From Candidatus Bipolaricaulota bacterium (GTDB lineage: Bacteria > Bipolaricaulota > Bipolaricaulia > RBG-16-55-9): a DNA stretch of 45,888 nt. Under the pieces are notes generated by a model. It had not been told where the DNA came from. It made no database searches and saw only the letters and a program-made list of their open reading frames with translations. The stretch lies in assembly GCA_026982655.1 (NCBI GenBank), contig JALSGO010000139.1, positions 1 through 45,888 of the forward strand, read 5' to 3'. This document shows positions 1 through 6,054 of the stretch, one piece after another; within the stretch, counting starts at the first letter, position 1, and each line of letters opens with the position of its first letter. Both the position numbers and the translations under genes were made by a program.

Positions 1-40
1 AGAAAGCGTACCGGCTCCCGGGGAAAATGTCAACTCCGGG

Positions 41-126
41 TGGCGGAGGGAGAGGGATTCGAACCCCCGGGGCTTGCGCCCAGCGGTTTTCAAGACCGCC
101 GCCTTCGTCCGCTCGGCCATCCCTCC
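41..126 (-). tRNA. tRNA-Ser (anticodon UGA)
   Basis: Read on the minus strand this is an 86-nt class II tRNA. The 7-bp acceptor stem pairs GGAGGGA with TCCCTCC, followed by discriminator G and an encoded CCA (plus-strand TGG at 41-43). The anticodon stem GCGGT/ACCGC encloses the loop CTTGAAA, giving anticodon TGA (plus-strand 90-92), which reads UCA-type serine codons. The long variable arm and the GGTTCGAATCC T-arm are as expected for tRNA-Ser. It is divergent from dnaA. Confidence 0.96.
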
Positions 127-143
127 CCTTCACGAGCGGACTG

Positions 144-172
144 AGCGTACCACACTCGGAAACGGCCTTCAA
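144..172 (-). promoter_or_regulatory. Promoter for tRNA-Ser
   Basis: On the minus strand TTGAAG (167-172) and TACGCT (144-149) are 17 bp apart. The predicted start near 137 lies about 11 bases upstream of the mature tRNA 5' end. Confidence 0.6.
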
Positions 173-361
173 CCCCCTCCCTCGGCGAGGGGTGATCAAC
201 TTCCGAGGTCGAAAGCTCCGTGCCTTGCTTCGAGGCCTTCCTCCCCAGCGCAATTTGAATCAAAGGGGATCCGGTCCGTCCTTAAAGGGCTCTCGCCCGC
301 GCCGGAGGATTCCCTCTACAAGCCTTGACCCGATCCTCGCTTGTCAAGGGGGAAGGGCCTA

Positions 362-391
362 TTGACACGTCGCGCCCGTCCCTGCTATCCT
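362..391 (+). promoter_or_regulatory. Promoter for dnaA
   Basis: A perfect -35 box TTGACA (362-367) and TATCCT (386-391) are 18 bp apart. The bases TGC just before the -10 form an extended -10 element. The transcript would carry a long leader of about 215 bases before the ATG at 614. Confidence 0.65.
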
Positions 392-613
392 CTCTCCTCG
401 CTTGGAAGGCTCTCTCGAGACTCCACTTGCGGGCTCAGGCCCCCAATCGGGGCACGGGATGGGAGGGGGAGGGCACGTCTCCAAGTCGAGTGCCTGTCCT
501 TCGCACGTACGCGCAGACGTACACACGGCAACCGAACACAGCAACGGACGGAACACAGCAAGGAACGGACAACCGGCATCGGCGCGGACTCCCCCGGATC
601 TAGAGGAGCGATC

Positions 614-1690
614 ATGGCCGTCGCACACGCCTCACACACCGCGGAGAGCGAGCCTTTCGCCCTCAAGGCGGAGTACACGTTCGAGCGCTTCATCAAGGGC
701 GATGGGAACCTCCTCGCCTGCGCCGCCTGCCAGGCCGTAGCTGACTCGCCCGGCCAGGCGTACAACCCCCTCTTCCTCTACGGGAAGGTGGGGCTGGGGA
801 AGACCCACCTGCTTCACGCCATCGGCAACGAGGTGCTGCGGACCCAGCCCTGGATGCGGGTGATTTACATCACCTCCGAGCGGTTTGCCATCGAGCTCAT
901 CCACGCCATCCGCCAGAACCGCATGGAGCGCTTCCGCCGGAGATACCGCACCGTGGACATCCTGCTCATCGACGACGTCCACTTCTTCAAGGACAAGGAG
1001 GGCACCCAAGAGGAGCTCTTCCACACCTTCAACGAGCTCTACGAGAAGGGGCGGCAGATCGTGCTCTCCAGCGACCGACCTCCCGAGGAGCTCTCCCACC
1101 TCCAGGAGCGGCTCGTGTCGCGCTTTCGCTGGGGCTTGGTGGCGGACATCCAGCCCCCCAACTACGAGACCCGGCTCGCGATCCTGCGCGCCAAGGCCAA
1201 GGAGATGGGGCTCACCTTGGGAGACGACGTTCTGGAGCTGATCGCACAACGGATTACCTCCAGCGTGCGGGCGTTGGAGGGGGCGCTCATCCGCGCCGCG
1301 GCCTACGCCGACCTCCAGGGCCAGATCCCCCGGCCCGAGCTTTTGGAGGAAGTCCTCCCCCAGGAGCCCTCCACGGAGCCCGCCTTGGACATCGAGACGA
1401 TCAAAGAGGAGGTAGCCCGCCGTTATGAAGTCTCCGTGAGCGACCTGGAAGGCAGCAGCCGCGAGCGCCGGGTGGCCCAAGCGCGCCACATCGCCATCTA
1501 CTTGGCCCGGGAGCTCACGAACAGCTCGTTTCCCGCGATCGGGCAGGCCTTCGGTCGCCGGGATCACTCCACGGTGATGCACGCCTATCGCAAGGTGAAG
1601 GAGCTGCTGAAAGCGCCGCTCTTTTGCAGCGAGATCGAGGAACTGAAAGAGGCCCTGCGCGCCCGGGCCGAGGCGCGACACCCGCACTAG
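614..1690 (+). CDS. dnaA: DnaA replication initiator, lacking domains I and II
   Basis: This 358-residue protein begins almost directly at the AAA+ domain. Walker A (GKVGLGKTH, about residues 57-65), Walker B (LLIDD, about 117-121), the arginine-finger segment (SRFRWGL, about 169) and the domain IV DnaA-box-binding signature (GRRDHSTVMHAYRK, about 314-327) are all present, so it should bind ATP and DnaA boxes. Usual bacterial DnaA is 440-470 residues; here the N-terminal helicase-loader-contacting domain I and linker II are absent. The frame is open upstream to 341, but that stretch has no domain I-like sequence. The ATG at 614 follows GAGGAG at good spacing. There is no dnaN or recF beside it. 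It ends in a CTAG shared tail-to-tail with the next gene. Hda is excluded by the intact domain IV. Confidence 0.9.
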   Translation: MAVAHASHTAESEPFALKAEYTFERFIKGDGNLLACAACQAVADSPGQAYNPLFLYGKVGLGKTHLLHAIGNEVLRTQPWMRVIYITSERFAIELIHAIRQNRMERFRRRYRTVDILLIDDVHFFKDKEGTQEELFHTFNELYEKGRQIVLSSDRPPEELSHLQERLVSRFRWGLVADIQPPNYETRLAILRAKAKEMGLTLGDDVLELIAQRITSSVRALEGALIRAAAYADLQGQIPRPELLEEVLPQEPSTEPALDIETIKEEVARRYEVSVSDLEGSSRERRVAQARHIAIYLARELTNSSFPAIGQAFGRRDHSTVMHAYRKVKELLKAPLFCSEIEELKEALRARAEARHPH

Positions 1691-2109
1691 CAGAGGAAGA
1701 CGAGCCGGTCCCCACAACCCAAGAGCCGTTTCAGGCGTAAGTTTCCCCCCCGGCGACGCTGGAGCTGTCGGGTGAGCCCCCGCCCGTCGATGCGCAGGAG
1801 GGTGGAGTCCTCCAGGGCCCGTGCGGTGAACGTGAGCCCAGAGGCGGCCGCCGGAGCCGAGGCTGGGGCCGGGGCGAGGTCCACCTCCCCGAAGAACTCG
1901 CCGGGGCCCACCACCCGCCTTCGAGGCACATTCACGCCGGAGCCGTTTTCCTCGCTCCCGTGATGGAGCTCCACCCGACCCGAGCGGACGAGGTAGAGGG
2001 CGTTCGCGGGCTCGCCGGGTCGGCAGAGCACCTCCCCGCAGGCCACATCGACCCGCTCCCAAAGGGGAGATTCCCCCGAACGATCTCTCGCCTTCTCCTC
2101 CGTTTTCAC
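1687..2109 (-). CDS. Stand-alone cyclic-nucleotide-binding-like domain protein
   Basis: A 140-residue protein with the CRP/FNR sensor fold: a G-E-V..PGEPANALYLVRSGRVEL strand pattern (about residues 25-50) and a PGEFFGEVDL segment (about 70-80). No helix-turn-helix follows, so it cannot bind DNA as a CRP would. The phosphate-binding cassette is abnormal: the usual Arg-x-Ala after GE-x-AL is replaced by an Ala/Pro-rich insertion, so cAMP or cGMP binding is doubtful. The start is a GTG at 2107-2109, chosen for the AAGGAGG eight bases upstream. It is divergent from the full-length CRP-like gene at 2403 and may modulate it or bind another ligand; that is inference. Confidence 0.75.
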   Translation of the reverse strand: MKTEEKARDRSGESPLWERVDVACGEVLCRPGEPANALYLVRSGRVELHHGSEENGSGVNVPRRRVVGPGEFFGEVDLAPAPASAPAAASGLTFTARALEDSTLLRIDGRGLTRQLQRRRGGNLRLKRLLGCGDRLVFLC

Positions 2110-2147
2110 GAACGAGACCTCCTTGGGGCTTCGCTGGAGCTGGATCC

Positions 2148-2176
2148 AAGCTAGGGCGCTCCCGGCGGGACTCCAA
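2148..2176 (-). promoter_or_regulatory. Possible promoter for the cNMP-domain gene
   Basis: On the minus strand TTGGAG (2171-2176) and TAGCTT (2148-2153) are 17 bp apart, placing a start near 2141 and a short leader before the GTG at 2109. Both boxes are moderate matches. Confidence 0.4.
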
Positions 2177-2219
2177 CCGCAAGGGTGCGTAGGTTTCGGT
2201 CATCCGGGCACCTCTGCAG

Positions 2220-2233
2220 GTGATCGAAGTCAC
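2220..2233. promoter_or_regulatory. CRP/FNR-family operator-like palindrome
   Basis: The sequence GTGA-N6-TCAC (GTGATCGAAGTCAC) matches the core of CRP-family operators (TGTGA-N6-TCACA). It lies between the two divergent sensor-domain genes, about 86 bp upstream of each predicted transcription start, so one site could serve autoregulation of both genes. Confidence 0.5.
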
Positions 2234-2297
2234 ACGGCCACGATCCCTACGGGATTTCACGGTTACCCGGATCACAGATCCTTCCTCCCTTCCTGTG

Positions 2298-2306
2298 CTA
2301 TCCCTT
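2298..2306 (+). promoter_or_regulatory. Extended -10 promoter for the crp-like gene
   Basis: TGCTATCCC resembles the extended -10 TGCTATCCT of the dnaA promoter. No good -35 box is visible, which suits an activator-dependent promoter. The leader would be about 90 bases. Confidence 0.4.
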
Positions 2307-2402
2307 ACGTGACAAGACAGGTGGGAAGGGGAGGGCAAGCGAGGCAGGAAAGGGACGCGATACGCAAGAGACGATAACGAGAGAAAAAAAAGGGAGGCAG
2401 GG

Positions 2403-3107
2403 ATGCACAACCGTGGGCCGGAGGACCGACAGACCTTCGAAGCGAAGTTGGCCGCGTTCTGTCCGGAAGCTCAATATGAAGAAGGGGAGATCATCTACAG
2501 CCCCTGCCAGCAGGACACGGCCGCCTACTATATCCGCTCGGGTCGGGTGAAGCTCTACCACCTGGACGAGAGCGGAAAGCGCCTCACCTTGGCCGTGCTG
2601 GGACCGGGAGCCCTGTTCGGGGAGATGGCCCTGGTCGGCGAGACACACCGCGACTCGAGCGCCGAGGCCCTGGAAGAGACCGTTTGCTGGATCATCGAGC
2701 GGGAGAAGCTCCGTCGCCGAGCGCAGGACCTGGAAGAGTCCCAACTCCTCATCGATCTCTTGCAGCTTTTCCTCTGGCGCATGGACGAGGTCCAAGAGCG
2801 GCTCAAGGAGATGGTCTTCAAGGACCTGGAAACCCGCTTGGCGCGCACGTTGTTGTATCTGATCCAGAGACATGGGCGGCGCCGTCGAGGCAACCGTTGG
2901 GAGATCGCCTTCAAGGTGACCCACCAGGAGATCGCCGAGCTCGTCGGGGGGACCCGGGAGAACGTCACCATGCTCCTCAACCGCTTTGAGGCCGAAGGGA
3001 TCGTAGCAAAACAGCGGTACCGCATCGAGATCGTCAATCTGCCCAAACTCCTCGAACGGGCTTCCCTGAGCCGAGAGGACCCTTACCCCCACAGTTCCTC
3101 GAACTGA
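2403..3107 (+). CDS. CRP/FNR-family transcriptional regulator
   Basis: A 234-residue regulator. The N-terminal cyclic-nucleotide-binding fold carries PGALFGEMALVGETHRDSSAEAL (about residues 68-90), a dimer helix runs to about 155, and a winged helix-turn-helix (VTHQEIAELVGGTRENVTMLLNRF, split by the turn at GG) occupies about 172-200. The recognition helix R-E-N-V-T-M-L-L-N follows the CRP/FNR pattern R-E-T-V-S-R. The glycine-glutamate pair is present but the cassette differs from E. coli CRP, so the ligand is uncertain. The two N-terminal cysteines do not form an FNR iron-sulfur pattern. The start follows GGGAGGCAGGG. The gene stands alone and is followed by a strong hairpin. Confidence 0.87.
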   Translation: MHNRGPEDRQTFEAKLAAFCPEAQYEEGEIIYSPCQQDTAAYYIRSGRVKLYHLDESGKRLTLAVLGPGALFGEMALVGETHRDSSAEALEETVCWIIEREKLRRRAQDLEESQLLIDLLQLFLWRMDEVQERLKEMVFKDLETRLARTLLYLIQRHGRRRRGNRWEIAFKVTHQEIAELVGGTRENVTMLLNRFEAEGIVAKQRYRIEIVNLPKLLERASLSREDPYPHSSSN

Positions 3108-3132
3108 TGGATCTCGAATCGCTCGAGTTCGA

Positions 3133-3162
3133 AGCCCCCGGACTCTGCAGAGTCCGGGGGCT
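3133..3162 (+). terminator. Terminator hairpin after the crp-like gene
   Basis: A perfect 30-base inverted repeat centred at 3147/3148 begins AGCCCCCGGACTC and is followed by CTTTCCC. The T-run is short, but the stem is very GC-rich and lies 25 bases after the stop codon. Confidence 0.7.
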
Positions 3163-3176
3163 TTCCCAAGCCGTCG

Positions 3177-3205
3177 TTGCACCGCGGACCGAGGCTTCCT
3201 ATGCT
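3177..3205 (+). promoter_or_regulatory. Promoter for ribD-purB, probably giving leaderless mRNA
   Basis: TTGCAC (3177-3182) and TATGCT (3200-3205) are 17 bp apart. The predicted transcription start (about 3212) is two bases from the ribD ATG at 3214, and no Shine-Dalgarno sequence precedes that ATG. Confidence 0.6.
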
Positions 3206-3213
3206 AAGAGCAT

Positions 3214-4350
3214 ATGTCCAATCACGACGAGCACTTCATGCACCGGGCGTTGCGGCTCGCTGAGCGGGCCTGGGGGCGCACCAACCCCAATCCCCTGGTC
3301 GGGGCCGTCGTCGTCCGCGACGATCGCGTCGTCGCGGAAGCCTTTCACGAGCGCCCCGGAGGCCCTCACGCCGAGGCGCTGGCCCTCCAACGGGCCGGAG
3401 ATCGCGCCCGAGGGGCCGAGCTCTACGTGAACTGGGAGCCCTGCGTCTCCTATGAGGGCAAACGGACGCCTCCGTGTGTAGACGCGATCCTCCGGGCGGG
3501 CATCCGTCGGGTGGTGGTGGCCACGCGCGATCCCACCCCTCAGATTAAGGGTCGGGGGATCGCCCGGCTGAGGCGCGCGGGCGTCGAGGTCACGGAGGGC
3601 GTCTTAGAGAAAGAAGCGAAGAAGCTCAACGAGATCCGGATCAAGTACGCGACCACCCGGCTCCCCTTCGTGACCCTCAAGTACGCGATGACCCTCGACG
3701 GGAAGGTCGCCGCCGTCACCGGGGACTCCCGATGGATCTCGTCGGAGGCCTCGTTGGAGTACGCCCACAAGCTGCGGGCCCGCTACGCCGCCGTGCTCGT
3801 CGGGATCGGGACCGTTCTCCGCGACGACCCTCGGCTGACCGTGCGGAAGTTCCGGGGACCGGACCCCGTACGGATCGTGCTCGACTCCCGGGGACGCATC
3901 CCCCTCCGTTCGAGCGTTCTTCGGGTAGAGAGCGGGGCCCCCACGGTGATCGCCACGGTCGAGATCCCGCCCGAACGGGAACGGGCGCTCCACGAGCTGC
4001 AGACCCCCACCCCTCTCGAGATCTGGAGGCTTCCCGCCGACTCCCAAGGACGTGTCAGCCTCAAAGCGCTGCTTGCGCTTCTAGGCGAACGGGGACTCGA
4101 CAGCCTGCTCGTGGAGGGGGGGCCGACGGTGGCGGCCTCGTTCGTGGAGCAGCGCTTGGCGGACAAGCTCGTGGCGGTGATCGCCCCCAAGCTCGTAGGG
4201 GGGCGAGACGCTCCCTCCCCCCTGGCGGGAAGGGGCGTCGAGCGCATGGCCGACGCGCTCTCCCTAGACGACGTAGAGGTACAACGACGGGGTCCCGACG
4301 TGGTGATCGAGGGCTATTTGCGCTACCCTAGCTCCTCGGGTGAAGGATGA
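3214..4350 (+). CDS. ribD: Bifunctional riboflavin biosynthesis protein RibD (deaminase/reductase)
   Basis: RibD carries out two steps of riboflavin synthesis: deamination of the GTP-derived diaminopyrimidine and reduction of its ribosyl group. The N-terminal cytidine-deaminase-like domain (about residues 1-145) has the zinc site PHAEAL plus EPC...TPPC; the family's LEPCSHxGRTPPC reads WEPCVSYEGKRTPPC here, so all ligands are kept but the loop differs. The C-terminal reductase domain (about 150-370) has KYAMTLDGKVA, the D-S-R-W-I-S segment and LLVEGGPT. The 378-residue length is normal. No other rib gene is near. purB starts after a one-base gap, suggesting translational coupling. Translation probably starts on a leaderless message. 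Confidence 0.94.
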   Translation: MSNHDEHFMHRALRLAERAWGRTNPNPLVGAVVVRDDRVVAEAFHERPGGPHAEALALQRAGDRARGAELYVNWEPCVSYEGKRTPPCVDAILRAGIRRVVVATRDPTPQIKGRGIARLRRAGVEVTEGVLEKEAKKLNEIRIKYATTRLPFVTLKYAMTLDGKVAAVTGDSRWISSEASLEYAHKLRARYAAVLVGIGTVLRDDPRLTVRKFRGPDPVRIVLDSRGRIPLRSSVLRVESGAPTVIATVEIPPERERALHELQTPTPLEIWRLPADSQGRVSLKALLALLGERGLDSLLVEGGPTVAASFVEQRLADKLVAVIAPKLVGGRDAPSPLAGRGVERMADALSLDDVEVQRRGPDVVIEGYLRYPSSSGEG

Positions 4351-4351
4351 G

Positions 4352-5647
4352 ATGATCGAGCGCTATTCGCTGCCGCCGATGAAGGAGCTCTGGACGGAGG
4401 AGGCCGACTACCGCCGTTGGCTCGAGGTCGAGCTGGCCGTCGTCGAAGCGCAAGCGGAGCTGGGCCAGATCCCCCGAGAGGCGGCGCAGACGATCCGCGA
4501 AAGGCTTTCGGAGCTTACGGAGCGCGACCTCGAGAGGGCCAAGGAGATCGAGCGCGAGATCGGACACGACGTGCTCTCCTTCGTGCGGATGCTCGAAGAA
4601 AAGGCGGGCCCGGAGGGCCGATTTCTCCATCGAGGGCTCACCTCCTACGACGTGGTGGACACGGCCCGCTCCCTCGCCATGGCCCGGGGGCTCGACCTCC
4701 TCCTCGAAGAGCTGGACGAACTGGCAGACGTCGTGGGCCGCCGGGCGCGGGAACATAAACACACGGTGATGGTGGGGCGCACCCACGGGATGCACGCCGA
4801 GCCCCTTACGTTTGGGCTCAAGCTCCTGCTGTGGTACGCGGAGCTGCGACGGGACCGCGAGCGCCTGGAGGCCGCCCGCGAAGCCATCGCGGTGGGCAAG
4901 ATCTCGGGGTCGGTGGGCACCTACGCCCACGTCGATCCCCGGGTGGAGGAGCTCGTCTGCTCCCGGTTGGGGCTCAAGCCCGCTCCCATCACGAACCAAG
5001 CCCTGCAGCGGGACCGGCACGCCCAGGTCCTGACGACGTTAGCCATCACCGCCGGAACGCTGGAGAAGATGGCCACCGAGATACGAAATCTGCACCGCAC
5101 CGAAATCGGGGAGGTGCGCGAGGGACGGCCCCACGGCTCCTCGTCGATGCCCCACAAGCAGAACCCCTCCACTTCCGAGACGCTCTCCGGGCTGGCGCGC
5201 CTCGTGCGGGTGAACGCCCTGGCAGCCTTGGAGAACCTGCCCGTCTGGCACGAACAAGACCTGACCCGCTCCTCCGTAGAGCGCGTGGTGATCCCCGACA
5301 GCTTCCTCGCGCTCCACTACATGCTCGTCAAGATGCGCGGGGTGATCGAGAACCTCCACGTGGACGCGGAGCGTATGAGGCGAAACGTAGAGCTCTCTCG
5401 GGGGGCGATCTTCTCCCAGGCGGTGCTCCTCGCGCTCATCGACAAGGGGATGAGCCGCCGGGAGGCCCATGAGCTGCTGCGCGCCCAAGCGCTCGAGGGG
5501 GAGCGCACGGGGAAGCATCTGAAGGAACTCCTCCGAGCCGACGAGCGCGTTCGGGCCTATCTCGGCGAAGAGGAGCTCGATCGGCTCTTCGATTGGAACT
5601 ACCACCTCCGACACGTGGAGACGATCTTCGCCCGGTTCTTCTCGTAA
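4352..5647 (+). CDS. purB: Adenylosuccinate lyase
   Basis: PurB cleaves SAICAR and adenylosuccinate, releasing fumarate, in purine synthesis. The fumarase/aspartase fold is recognisable from GRTHGMHAEP (catalytic His region), TEIGEV and the signature GSSSMPHKQNP; the family usually has MPHKRNP, so one conserved Arg is Gln here. The start at ATG 4352 gives the N-terminus MIERYSLPPMKELWT, which lines up with Bacillus PurB, and AAGGA lies just upstream; a GTG at 4340 in the same frame lacks a ribosome site. The 431-residue length is normal. It is cotranscribed with ribD; purA lies further downstream at 10105. Confidence 0.95.
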   Translation: MIERYSLPPMKELWTEEADYRRWLEVELAVVEAQAELGQIPREAAQTIRERLSELTERDLERAKEIEREIGHDVLSFVRMLEEKAGPEGRFLHRGLTSYDVVDTARSLAMARGLDLLLEELDELADVVGRRAREHKHTVMVGRTHGMHAEPLTFGLKLLLWYAELRRDRERLEAAREAIAVGKISGSVGTYAHVDPRVEELVCSRLGLKPAPITNQALQRDRHAQVLTTLAITAGTLEKMATEIRNLHRTEIGEVREGRPHGSSSMPHKQNPSTSETLSGLARLVRVNALAALENLPVWHEQDLTRSSVERVVIPDSFLALHYMLVKMRGVIENLHVDAERMRRNVELSRGAIFSQAVLLALIDKGMSRREAHELLRAQALEGERTGKHLKELLRADERVRAYLGEEELDRLFDWNYHLRHVETIFARFFS

Positions 5648-5666
5648 CGGAGAGGGCAGGATTAAG

Positions 5667-5867
5667 ATGAAGATCTGGCAGCAATATGCAGAGAAGCTTT
5701 CCGACAAGCTCATGGATGCGGGTAACATCACCTTTGGTGCGCTCATCGTAGGGCAGCTTTTGAGTGAAGGCCCCTTTGATTGGGGAATTGCGGGGGTAGG
5801 AGCGAGTGCGTGGATTGGGTTTTACGTTTGGGCATGGGCGGTGCTACAATGGGAGAGGGGTGAGTGA
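5667..5867 (+). CDS. Small membrane protein, function unknown (first of a pair)
   Basis: A 66-residue protein with a short charged N-terminus (residues 1-16) and two hydrophobic stretches, about 19-34 and 39-60, the second rich in Trp and Gly. It looks like a two-span inner-membrane protein. It resembles the small hypothetical proteins (DUF6722-like) found scattered in many bacteria and archaea, but I cannot assign a function. GAGAGGGCAGG lies upstream of the ATG. Base composition is clearly lower in GC than the flanking purB and ileS. A second tiny membrane-protein gene starts two bases after its stop codon. Confidence 0.7.
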   Translation: MKIWQQYAEKLSDKLMDAGNITFGALIVGQLLSEGPFDWGIAGVGASAWIGFYVWAWAVLQWERGE

Positions 5868-5869
5868 TC

Positions 5870-5977
5870 ATGCTACCCTTGATTACGATGATCGCGGCGG
5901 TACTTCTTGCCGCGGGGTTGCTTGCGCTCTGGGTTCGTCACCAAGCCCGCAAGGAGCGGCAACGAAAAGCCCCATGA
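5870..5977 (+). CDS. 35-residue single-span membrane peptide (second of a pair)
   Basis: The ORF encodes MLPLITMIAAVLLAAGLLAL, then a basic tail (WVRHQARKERQRKAP). That is one transmembrane helix with a strongly positive end, which would sit in the cytoplasm. The ATG follows GGAGAGGGGTGAG, a good ribosome site inside the end of the preceding gene, and the two-base spacing implies coupled expression. It may be a partner subunit of the 66-residue protein. Function is unknown; a type I toxin-like peptide is possible, but I see no antisense RNA promoter. Confidence 0.6.
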   Translation: MLPLITMIAAVLLAAGLLALWVRHQARKERQRKAP

Positions 5978-5989
5978 TAACTCTCCCCG

Positions 5990-6018
5990 TTGACGCTTCC
6001 TTCCCCTCCCGGTAAGAT
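5990..6018 (+). promoter_or_regulatory. Promoter for ileS-birA
   Basis: TTGACG (5990-5995) and TAAGAT (6013-6018) are exactly 17 bp apart. The predicted start near 6025 leaves a 30-base leader with GGAGGG before the GTG at 6055. That is too short for a T-box riboswitch. Confidence 0.7.
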
Positions 6019-6054
6019 GGGCAGGCCATTCCCTTTTCGCCGGAGGGATTTACC

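Larger units (their letters stand above)
127..613. other. Intergenic region between tRNA-Ser and dnaA
   Basis: These 487 bases hold the tRNA promoter on the minus strand and the dnaA promoter on the plus strand, followed by a roughly 220-base dnaA leader. The open frames crossing the region are compositionally odd and none looks like a protein. I looked for TTATNCACA DnaA boxes and AT-rich unwinding tracts and saw none, so there is no visible support for a replication origin here. Confidence 0.6.

Noticed and set aside
127-613. Replication origin next to dnaA
   Set aside because: No DnaA boxes, no AT-rich segment and no dnaN were seen.
632-2410. A 592-codon minus-strand frame opposite dnaA
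   Set aside because: It is the high-GC antisense shadow of dnaA, with low-complexity Pro/Gly/Arg-rich sequence and no family resemblance.
5978-6054. T-box or other riboswitch before ileS
   Set aside because: Only about 30 bases lie between the predicted transcription start and the GTG, too short for such an element.
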